Source: JAUWBF01 sp043815125
GTDB lineage: Bacteria > Verrucomicrobiota > Verrucomicrobiia > Opitutales > Opitutaceae
Direction: 5' to 3'
Assembly: GCA_043815125.1 (NCBI GenBank)
Contig: JBDRJH010000359.1
Coordinates: 1-5,553, forward strand
DNA: 5,553 nucleotides
Of this stretch, positions 1 through 5,553 are shown piece by piece; positions within the stretch are counted from its first letter, which is position 1; the number at the start of each line of letters is the position of its first letter. A program made the translations under genes and the position numbers. The notes beneath the pieces are model-generated. The model was not told the DNA's origin. It ran no database searches and worked only from the letters and a program-made list of their open reading frames with translations.

Positions 1-1
1 G

Positions 2-769
2 GACATCAAGGTCCCGCCCGCCTCCGTGCCCGGCGCCGGCACCGGCGGCGCCGACCTCACCGTCGGCAAATACGCCTGGTGGATCGGCGACGAGGGAGTG
101 AAGGCTCGCGTCAACCTCGTGGACCCCTACGTCGAGCCCACCCCGGCCATGAACAACGCCGGCGTCGCCGCCGCCCCGGCCTCCCCCTTCCGCCTGATGA
201 GCCCGCAACGCATGGCCATCGAGCGCGTGCCCGGACTCGGCAGCTTCCCGATCAACGACCCCGACGCCCGCAAGCTCATCGACGTCGAGCAACTCGGCCT
301 GATCGACAACACCCTGCCCGTCGAGGTCCGCCGCGAGCGTTTCCACGACCTGACCACGACCTCCGCCGGCGTATTGGCCGACCAACGACGCGGCGGCCTC
401 AAGCGCGACCTCACGTTCGCCTTTGCGCAGTCGCTCGAGGACTACCGCACCGCGCTCGGATTGCCGTCAGCCACCGTCAACCCGCTCATTCCCACCACCT
501 CATGCCGGCGAACGAACAAGGTCCCACTTGGGAGCAGTTGCACTCGTTCGGCAACCTCGACGGCTCGGCTGTATCGCTCACGCCACGGATCCAGACCGCC
601 ACTCAGCAGGGCATTTATCCGGTGCTCGCGCAGGCCCGCCTGGGTATCGGCGGCCAATGCATTGCTGCCGGTGCGAACAGTCAATTCACCGTCCGCATCG
701 CTCCCTCGTTCGTCTTGGCAAATCCTTACAACACTCCCATCGCGGGCAAGACCTACAACGCCCGGGTGA
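2..769 (+). CDS. Verru_Chthon cassette protein A, N-terminal portion (5' partial, frameshifted)
   Basis: This is the upstream part of a large protein of the Verru_Chthon cassette A type (TIGR02600-like), encoded in Verrucomicrobiota next to type IV pilin-like proteins and thought to belong to a pseudopilus or surface-export apparatus. The frame is open from the left edge, so the true start and the expected N-terminal membrane/prepilin-like segment lie outside the window. A glycine-rich stretch is followed by YAWWIGDEGVKARVN (about 71-115), the most telling family motif, then by a segment with LMSPQRMAIERVPGL and by RRGGLKRDLTFAF (about 386-424). Protein-like sequence in this frame fades at about 490-500. 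The remaining codons to the TGA at 767-769 are Arg/Ser-rich and look out of frame, while the family sequence resumes in frame 1. Codon usage up to about 360 is very C/G-ending: 7 of 120 sampled codons end in A or T. The family call is firm; whether the gene is functional is uncertain. Confidence 0.82.
   Translation, partial: DIKVPPASVPGAGTGGADLTVGKYAWWIGDEGVKARVNLVDPYVEPTPAMNNAGVAAAPASPFRLMSPQRMAIERVPGLGSFPINDPDARKLIDVEQLGLIDNTLPVEVRRERFHDLTTTSAGVLADQRRGGLKRDLTFAFAQSLEDYRTALGLPSATVNPLIPTTSCRRTNKVPLGSSCTRSATSTARLYRSRHGSRPPLSRAFIRCSRRPAWVSAANALLPVRTVNSPSASLPRSSWQILTTLPSRARPTTPG
461..520 (+). other. Frameshift junction within the cassette protein A gene
   Basis: Family-like protein sequence passes from frame 2 (LPSATVNPLIPTT, 461-499) to frame 1 (GPTWEQL, from 520). 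The change equals loss of one base, or gain of two, relative to an intact gene. Both frames are open throughout this interval, so stop codons cannot fix the exact point; 480-515 is estimated from where each frame stops looking protein-like. No homopolymer longer than three bases is present, and I see no X-XXY-YYZ slippery heptamer in the frame 2 register, so neither a typical homopolymer sequencing error nor classical programmed -1 frameshifting is clearly indicated. Confidence 0.8.
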
Positions 770-2835
770 TCTTTGGCGCGGACTCCCACCTCTCCACCTT
801 CGTCGGCGACAGCCAATCCTCCTTTTGGCGCATGTCGCTGCGCAACCTGTTCGAAGGCGCGATCTTTGAGATTCAATGCCCCGACCTTTCGCCCGGTCAG
901 GCTATCGTCTTCACGTTGAAGACGGACAATGACCCTTGGGTCCCAGAAAAAACCTACGAACTGGAGCCCGGCTGGAGCGATTTCAGCATCACCCTCAACA
1001 CCAATGACCATGGCGGCACGCCCTTTGATGAGACGGTCATCTACAATTACCCGGACCCCGCCGATCCCGGCAAGACGCTGAAGGCCAAAGGCGTGCACCC
1101 GGTGTTTGGCGACTCCTCCGCGCCCTCCTCGATCACTTGGGGCACGAGCTCCCCCGGCCCCCGCATGTCTTCGTCGAACGGCGGTCCCAGCCGCGGCGGC
1201 ACACTAGACTGGGCTCTGACCGACACCGACAACACCATTTTCCAACGCATCGAGATCCTCGGCTATAGCGCCAATCCCGTCAGCACCTACGGCATTCGCG
1301 GCACCGGCATCGCCATGACCGGCGTCTCCTACCTGCGCCTGTCCAACGTCGGCGACTTCACGAACACCCTCACCCTTCCCTACTACTCGCAGTTCAATTG
1401 GCGCGCGCCATTGATCAGCCGCACCGGCTACTACGGTAGCAAGATCAACGCACTCGGGTCGTGGAATCTATCCTTCCAGCAGGATTTCGATCAAAAGATC
1501 CGGCTTACCAATCCCTTGGATTCCGACGATGCCCGTGTCGAGTGGAACGGTGTCGTCGGCAACACCGCGTCCATCGCCCTCGCCCGTTCAAACTGGCAGC
1601 CCTTCGACATCCCCCGCGACAAGGTATCCATCGGTCAACTACAACACTTCAACGCCGGTGGCTACAACGACGGTCTGGTCTATCCGGTCGCCAAGTCGCC
1701 CCTCCCCTCCCGCCCCTCCTCCAACGGAAACTGGCGCCCCCGCTACATCGCTCCCGCCTATGCCATCGGCAACTCCCGGGCCAATCCCCATGTCGCCCCC
1801 GACGGTGTCAAAAAGGATGACAGTGCCGTCAACAACCAGCCTTACTACGACTTCAGTTACCTGCTGAACCGCGCGATCTTTGACGGTTACTTCTTCTCGA
1901 CCTACCCGCAGACCGGCAACGTCGACCTCGCCGCCGACCGCCTGCCCAATCCCCGGCTGCATGCCTTCCGCGACGACGTCGACACCGACAGCACGGCCGA
2001 CTTCCGCGGAGGCTCCACTTTCAACGCTGACGACGTCTTTCTCGCCGCACGTAACCTGATCAACGAAGGCAGCTTCAATGTAAACTCCACCTCCGTCGCC
2101 GCCTGGACCGCACTGCTCTCCTCGTTGCGCAATCCCGAGGCCTCGCTCGACAACCCCTTCCCCCGCTCGGTCAACCAACCCGGCGGCACCGCCAACGCCG
2201 GGGACGGCGTCTCCGAGAACGCATGGAACGGCTTCCGCGATCTCACCAACGCTCAAATCACCACCCTCGCCGCTGAGATCGTGGATCAGATCAAGCAGCG
2301 CGGTATCTCCGTCTCACTTGCTGATTTCATCAACCGCCGCCTCAACGCCACCACACCCGAGCTCAACTACATGGGCCCGCTGCAGGCCGCTCTGGACGCC
2401 ACCAGCACCATCAACAACGGCTTCCCCAACTCCGTGCCCAACGCAGGCACCGGCACGATCAATCTCATCGCCCCCGCCGATAGTCAGGCTGGCGGAAACG
2501 ACTTCTACCACTACCCCGAACACGCCGCCAAACATGGCATGGAAGGCATTGCCGGCTGGCTGTCCCAAGGCGATGTCGTCCAGGCCCTCGCCCCCGTGCT
2601 CTCGGCGCGCAGCGACACCTTCCGCATCCGCACCTATGGCGAAACCCGCAACCCCGTGACCAACGACGTGACCGGCCGCGCCTGGTGCGAAGCCATCGTG
2701 CAACGCCTGCCCGACTACGTCGTTGAAGGCGACGATGCCATACAACTCCCGTCCACCTTATCCGCGGACAGCCAACGATTCGGTCGCAAGTTTGCCGTCA
2801 TCGATTTCCGCTGGCTCCGCCCCGAGGACATCTGA
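502..2835 (+). CDS. Verru_Chthon cassette protein A, C-terminal portion (downstream of frameshift)
   Basis: This frame carries the rest of the cassette protein A begun in the previous entry; the open frame also extends further upstream, but there it reads as Arg/Pro-rich noise. Family-like landmarks run in the expected order: GPTWEQL (520-540), ANPYNTP (718-738), GQLQHFN near 1640, YDFSYLLNRAIFDGYFFSTYP (1846-1908), FNVNSTSVAAW (2074-2106), FRIRTYGE then RAWCEAIVQRLPDYV (2620-2721), and the terminal FAVIDFRWLRPEDI (2791-2832) before TGA. No further frame break is visible, so the C-terminal end is intact. The start given is the first ATG before GPTW and would yield 777 residues. It lacks a signal peptide and a convincing ribosome site, so I regard it as a fragment of one longer gene rather than an independent protein. 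Alternatives are a sequencing error or restarted translation. Codon usage is richer in A/T third positions (10-12 of 40 in several sampled stretches) than in the upstream part. Confidence 0.85.
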   Translation: MPANEQGPTWEQLHSFGNLDGSAVSLTPRIQTATQQGIYPVLAQARLGIGGQCIAAGANSQFTVRIAPSFVLANPYNTPIAGKTYNARVIFGADSHLSTFVGDSQSSFWRMSLRNLFEGAIFEIQCPDLSPGQAIVFTLKTDNDPWVPEKTYELEPGWSDFSITLNTNDHGGTPFDETVIYNYPDPADPGKTLKAKGVHPVFGDSSAPSSITWGTSSPGPRMSSSNGGPSRGGTLDWALTDTDNTIFQRIEILGYSANPVSTYGIRGTGIAMTGVSYLRLSNVGDFTNTLTLPYYSQFNWRAPLISRTGYYGSKINALGSWNLSFQQDFDQKIRLTNPLDSDDARVEWNGVVGNTASIALARSNWQPFDIPRDKVSIGQLQHFNAGGYNDGLVYPVAKSPLPSRPSSNGNWRPRYIAPAYAIGNSRANPHVAPDGVKKDDSAVNNQPYYDFSYLLNRAIFDGYFFSTYPQTGNVDLAADRLPNPRLHAFRDDVDTDSTADFRGGSTFNADDVFLAARNLINEGSFNVNSTSVAAWTALLSSLRNPEASLDNPFPRSVNQPGGTANAGDGVSENAWNGFRDLTNAQITTLAAEIVDQIKQRGISVSLADFINRRLNATTPELNYMGPLQAALDATSTINNGFPNSVPNAGTGTINLIAPADSQAGGNDFYHYPEHAAKHGMEGIAGWLSQGDVVQALAPVLSARSDTFRIRTYGETRNPVTNDVTGRAWCEAIVQRLPDYVVEGDDAIQLPSTLSADSQRFGRKFAVIDFRWLRPEDI

Positions 2836-2853
2836 CCGCGCCTCCCTCTCCCC

Positions 2854-3615
2854 ATGAAAACTCGCTCGCTCATCACGCTTCTGGCCGTCGCCCTGGGATT
2901 CTTTTTCGCCGACTCCGCCCCGCAGCTCCGCGCCCAGATCCCTCAGTCCACCGCTCCCACCACCATCAACCTACGCTTCATGAGCTGGGAGCGCGCCAGC
3001 AGCGGCCTGTTCCTCAAGACCGACAGTCGCAACTACACCGCGATCCAAGCTCCCTCCTATGGTTGGGGCACCAGTTATCAAATCACCAACGCCGCGGCGC
3101 TGAAGCTCTATCAGCAGGTCGAGCGTGATGGCGTGAAAACCTACGAGATCGCCGCCGAGGCCCCCCTGCCCGCAAACTGCATCGACTTCCAAGTCGCGGT
3201 CATCCGTCAATCCGGAGAAATGCCTTACCGGCTCATCGTCCTGCCCAACGATTCCAACCTGTTCAGTTCGGGCGACGTCAGGGTGTTTAACTTCAGCGCC
3301 TATCCCGCCATGGTAAAACTCGGCGGGGAAACCATTCCGCTTTCACCGCTGGAATGGCGCAAAGTCTCCGTGAAGCCCGACCGGAAATATCGCGTCGCTT
3401 TGCTGACCGCCATCCAGATCGCCGGCGCTTGGCTACCCGGCACACAGGAGATCCTCATATTGCGCCCCGACTACCGCGGTGACGTCATGATCCTCCACAC
3501 CAAGGGCCTTCCGGGCGGCCTTGAGTCGACAGACCCCGAAAACGCCGCCCGCCCGCTGACCATTGCCGAGACCGAATACCTCGCCGACGCCCGCCGTCGG
3601 GAACGCAATCTGTAA
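2854..3615 (+). CDS. Exported beta-rich protein of unknown function
   Basis: I do not recognise a named family. The 253-residue product begins with an export signal: basic MKTRS, a hydrophobic core at about residues 6-19, and a probable cleavage point somewhere in 20-28, so it should act in the periplasm or at the cell surface. The mature part is rich in short alternating hydrophobic stretches typical of beta structure. It shows INLRFMSWE (38-46), YRLIVLPNDSNLFSSGD (125-141) and VRVFNFSAYPAMVKLGGE (142-159). The pattern 'D-S-x-F/L...G-x-x-R-x-F-N-x-S' recalls small two-domain beta proteins I associate with Verrucomicrobiota, but that is a loose impression. There is a single cysteine (C109) and a charged tail (ADARRRERNL). 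It starts 18 nt after the cassette protein A stop and ends 19 nt before the esterase, suggesting one operon and an accessory role to the cassette. The start is fixed by the signal peptide. No Shine-Dalgarno motif is visible; a pyrimidine-rich run precedes the ATG. Confidence 0.85.
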   Translation: MKTRSLITLLAVALGFFFADSAPQLRAQIPQSTAPTTINLRFMSWERASSGLFLKTDSRNYTAIQAPSYGWGTSYQITNAAALKLYQQVERDGVKTYEIAAEAPLPANCIDFQVAVIRQSGEMPYRLIVLPNDSNLFSSGDVRVFNFSAYPAMVKLGGETIPLSPLEWRKVSVKPDRKYRVALLTAIQIAGAWLPGTQEILILRPDYRGDVMILHTKGLPGGLESTDPENAARPLTIAETEYLADARRRERNL

Positions 3616-3634
3616 CCGCCCCCGCTTTTCCTCC

Positions 3635-4708
3635 ATGACATCCCCCCGCATCCTGACCCTCGGCCTGTTCACGGCCGTCTGTGCCATCACCCCGTCGCTG
3701 TGGAGCGCCGAGATAAAACTCGCCGATCCCGCGCTGCGCTACGTCGGCCGCTTCGACACCAGCGACGCCGCCGGCCCACGTTGCTCGTGGCCCAACAGCT
3801 CGCTCGCCTTCACCGTGAGCGGCGGCTCCGCCGAGGTCACCTTCAAGGAGACCTCCGGCAAAAACCACTGGCAGGTCGTCGTCAACGGCGCGCCCACCGA
3901 GGTCCTCGCGCTCGAGGCCGGCGAAAAATCCTACATCGTCGCCAGCGCCCTCCCGCCCGGCAAACACACCATCGAGCTCGTCAAGCGCACCGAGTCCTCC
4001 CAGGGCGTTTCCCAGATCACCGGCCTGCGCATCGACGACAACGCCAAGCTCCTGCCCACGCCCGCCCGCCCGCGCCGCATCGAGGCCATCGGCGACTCCA
4101 TCACCTGCGGCTTCGGCAACGAGGCCCCCAACAAGGAGGCCAAGTTCACCCCCGCGACCGAGAACGCCTGGCTCACCTACGGTGCCGTCGCCGCCCGCGA
4201 ACTCAACGCCGACTACGTCGCCATCGCCGCCTCGGGCAAAAAGCTCTTCCCCGACAACACCATCGTCTCGCTCTACGACCGCGTGCTCGCCAACTCCGGC
4301 ACGCCCAAGTGGGACTTCACCCAACAGATCCCCGACGTCGTGGTGATCAATCTCGCCACCAATGACTTTGCCCAAAAGAACCCCGAGGAAGGCCCGTGGA
4401 TCTCCGCCTACGTCGACTTCATCCGCGACATCCAGGCCAAGTATCCCAAGGCCCGCATCTACTGCACCCTCGGCCCCATGATCAGCAACTGGCCCGGCGA
4501 CCGCAAACCCCGCACCGTCCTCCTCGGCCACTTCGAAAAGATCGTCGCCGAGGCCAACGCCGGCGGCGGCGCACCCGTGCGCTTCGTCGACTTCGGCACG
4601 CAGGCCCAGCACCACGGCATCGGCGCCCAATGGCATCCCAGCGTGCGCACCCACGAACTGATGGCCGAGAAACTCGTCGCCGCCATCCGCGAGGACCTCG
4701 GCTGGTAA
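3635..4708 (+). CDS. Exported SGNH-hydrolase carbohydrate esterase, CE2-like
   Basis: Likely removes O-acetyl groups from plant or other polysaccharides such as xylan or glucomannan, acting outside the cytoplasm. The 357-residue product has a signal peptide (about 1-25, ending LWSA). An N-terminal beta-sandwich domain follows (about 28-135), with YVGRFD (36-41) and CSWPNSS (50-56) as in CE2 enzymes. The SGNH catalytic domain (about 147-357) has EAIGDSITCGFGNE with nucleophile Ser155, the block II glycine in AASG (Gly201), LATNDF with Asn243, and QWHPS with catalytic His334. Length and two-domain layout match CE2. Two deviations stand out: the usual GTND reads ATND, and the position three before His334 is Ala331, so the canonical Asp is absent; Ser-His dyads are known in some CE2 members. 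An upstream in-frame ATG at 3563 overlaps the preceding gene and would bury the signal peptide, so 3635 is preferred. It is probably the last gene of its transcript, with a terminator 47 nt after the stop. The exact substrate is inferred. Confidence 0.9.
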   Translation: MTSPRILTLGLFTAVCAITPSLWSAEIKLADPALRYVGRFDTSDAAGPRCSWPNSSLAFTVSGGSAEVTFKETSGKNHWQVVVNGAPTEVLALEAGEKSYIVASALPPGKHTIELVKRTESSQGVSQITGLRIDDNAKLLPTPARPRRIEAIGDSITCGFGNEAPNKEAKFTPATENAWLTYGAVAARELNADYVAIAASGKKLFPDNTIVSLYDRVLANSGTPKWDFTQQIPDVVVINLATNDFAQKNPEEGPWISAYVDFIRDIQAKYPKARIYCTLGPMISNWPGDRKPRTVLLGHFEKIVAEANAGGGAPVRFVDFGTQAQHHGIGAQWHPSVRTHELMAEKLVAAIREDLGW

Positions 4709-4734
4709 AACCACCACACGTCTTTCGATCCAAC

Positions 4735-4748
4735 GCGTGCCAGCACGC
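4735..4748. repeat. Short inverted repeat between esterase and GH3 gene
   Basis: Arms GCGTGC (4735-4740) and GCACGC (4743-4748) form a perfect 6-base inverted repeat around CA. It lies 26 nt after the esterase stop and six bases before the terminator stem. It could be a small hairpin protecting the transcript end, or a dyad binding site for a regulator of the GH3 gene. With 6-bp arms in GC-rich DNA, chance is possible. Confidence 0.4.
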
Positions 4749-4754
4749 CTGACC

Positions 4755-4787
4755 ACGATCCGGGGCGACCCGGGTCGTTTTTTGTTT
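4755..4787 (+). terminator. Intrinsic (Rho-independent) terminator
   Basis: The arms ACGATCCGGG (4755-4764) and CCCGGGTCGT (4769-4778) pair over 10 bp with a single U-G wobble. They enclose the loop GCGA (4765-4768), a GNRA tetraloop. The run of six T at 4778-4783, followed by GTTT, supplies the U tract. The position, 47 nt after the esterase stop, suggests that it ends the transcript of the three upstream genes. Confidence 0.88.
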
Positions 4788-4811
4788 CCCGCCTTTTCTC
4801 CGCCTCCGCCG

Positions 4812-5553
4812 ATGGCTCGTTTTCAGCTCAACGTCACCCCGCGCGCCCGCGCCCTCGCCGACGCGCTTCCGCTCCGCGAACTGATCCTGCAGGTCTGCGT
4901 GCCCGCGCTCGTGCACCTCGACCCGCAAAAGCTCGACGGCTACGGCGGCATCTTTCTTCACGGCACCACCCAGGCCGAACGCGACGAACTGCTCGCCCGC
5001 CTGCGCCCGCTCTGCCCCGTGCCGCCGTTTGTCGTCGCCGACATCGAGTCCGGTCCCGACCGGCTCCCGCCCGAGCTCGGCCTCGACTTCGGCACGCTCA
5101 TGTCGAACGGCGTCGCCGACGACCCCGCGCTCACCGCCCGGCTCGGCGACCTCACCGGACGCCTCTCCGCCGCGCGCGGATTCAACTGGTCCCTCGCCCC
5201 CTGCGTCGATCTCGCCGCCGATCCCGACTCGCCCATGGTCGGCACCCGCAGCGCCGGACGCGACCCGGAACACGTCGCGCGCATCGCCTGGGCCTTCGCC
5301 AAGGGCCTGCAAAACCACGGCGTGCTCGCCACCGCCAAACACTTTCCGGGCGACGGCTTCGGCACGCTCGACCAACACCTCACCACCGCGGTCAACCCGC
5401 TGCCAATGGACGCCTGGCGCGCCGGCCCGGGTCTCGCCTTTCAACGCATGATCGACCAAGGCATCCGCGCGATCATGCCCGGCCACATCGCGCCGCCCGC
5501 CCATGACGAGCCCGATCCCGTCCTCGGCCTTTGTCCGCCGGCCACGCTCTCAC
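4812..5553 (+). CDS. Glycoside hydrolase family 3 protein, NagZ-like (3' partial)
   Basis: N-terminal 247 residues of a GH3 enzyme; the frame is open to the right edge. Family landmarks appear in order: LRELILQVCVPAL (21-33) and GYGGIFLHG (43-51), resembling the opening of the (beta/alpha)8 barrel; VVADIESGPDR (74-84), equivalent to the substrate-binding D-x-E-G-G...R motif; FNWSLAPCVDLAADPDSP (124-141); GTRSAGRDPEHVA (144-156); and ATAKHFPGDG (173-182) with conserved Lys176-His177. Asp187-Gln188-His189 matches the Asp-x-His acid/base pair of NagZ-type beta-N-acetylglucosaminidases, favouring that activity over beta-glucosidase. IMPGHIAPP (221-229) corresponds to the later barrel strand. The catalytic Asp nucleophile, normally shortly after PPATLS, falls beyond the window. 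No signal peptide is seen, so a cytoplasmic role such as amino-sugar or muropeptide recycling is plausible. EGG is replaced by ESG. The ATG is preceded by a pyrimidine-rich stretch without a Shine-Dalgarno motif; the gene lies just behind a terminator, so it likely forms a separate transcription unit. Confidence 0.92.
   Translation, partial: MARFQLNVTPRARALADALPLRELILQVCVPALVHLDPQKLDGYGGIFLHGTTQAERDELLARLRPLCPVPPFVVADIESGPDRLPPELGLDFGTLMSNGVADDPALTARLGDLTGRLSAARGFNWSLAPCVDLAADPDSPMVGTRSAGRDPEHVARIAWAFAKGLQNHGVLATAKHFPGDGFGTLDQHLTTAVNPLPMDAWRAGPGLAFQRMIDQGIRAIMPGHIAPPAHDEPDPVLGLCPPATLS

Noticed and set aside
32..52. GC-rich inverted repeat GGCGCCG / CGGCGCC with a 7-base loop
   Set aside because: It lies in coding sequence for a glycine-rich GAGTGGA stretch, and repeated Gly/Ala codons explain the symmetry.
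79..501. Upstream extension of the frame 1 open frame of the cassette gene
   Set aside because: The translation is Arg/Pro/His-rich noise, while frame 2 over the same bases encodes the WWIGDEGVKAR family motif.
461..520. Programmed -1 ribosomal frameshifting as the explanation of the frame change
   Set aside because: No X-XXY-YYZ heptamer occurs in the frame 2 register here, and no obvious stimulatory stem follows. It cannot be excluded but has no positive support.
3563..3634. Upstream in-frame start for the esterase, overlapping the preceding gene
   Set aside because: It would place 24 residues in front of an evident signal peptide beginning at the ATG at 3635.
3485..4756. Long open frame on the - strand opposite the esterase
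   Set aside because: It is Gly/Ala/Asp/Val-rich with no recognisable motifs, as expected opposite a gene with nearly all C/G third positions. The + strand has a signal peptide and complete SGNH motifs.
4482..5504. Long open frame on the - strand opposite the terminator and GH3 gene
   Set aside because: It is a low-complexity, Gly/Ala/Arg-rich translation crossing a clear + strand terminator, opposite well-conserved GH3 motifs. It is a compositional shadow.

Overview
The window looks like chromosomal DNA of a high-GC Verrucomicrobiota bacterium, probably near Opitutaceae. The main evidence is a large gene with the sequence hallmarks of Verru_Chthon cassette protein A, a pseudopilin-cassette protein largely confined to that phylum. 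The two carbohydrate-active enzymes and the strong preference for C/G-ending codons fit this reading. All recognisable genes lie on the + strand. The family assignments rest on motifs read by eye, because no search could be run.

Layout. (1) Positions 2-2835 hold the cassette protein A gene. It enters from the left edge and is split by a frameshift near 461-520: the N-terminal part reads in frame 2 and the C-terminal part in frame 1, up to the TGA at 2833. (2) After 18 nt comes 2854-3615, a 253-residue exported beta-rich protein of unknown function. (3) After 19 nt comes 3635-4708, an exported SGNH esterase of the carbohydrate esterase family 2 (CE2) type. (4) The 103-nt gap that follows holds a small inverted repeat and a strong intrinsic terminator with a GCGA tetraloop (4755-4787). 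(5) From 4812 to the right edge runs the N-terminal part of a family 3 glycoside hydrolase with a NagZ-like Asp-x-His acid/base pair. It is cut before the expected nucleophile.

How the parts may fit together. The first three genes are tightly spaced and end at the terminator, so they probably share one transcript: a surface/pseudopilus-type protein, an exported accessory protein and an exported deacetylase. The GH3 gene starts a separate unit. A link between the pilus-like cassette and polysaccharide use is inferred from gene order only.

The most notable irregularity is that the frame break coincides with a change in codon usage. The sequence before about 490 and after about 3635 is very rich in C/G third positions, while sampled stretches of 502-3615 mostly use clearly more A/T third positions. 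This could reflect recombination, or relaxed selection after a mutation. Nothing seen amounts to a clearly new biological system. No tRNA, rRNA, CRISPR array or insertion sequence was recognised.
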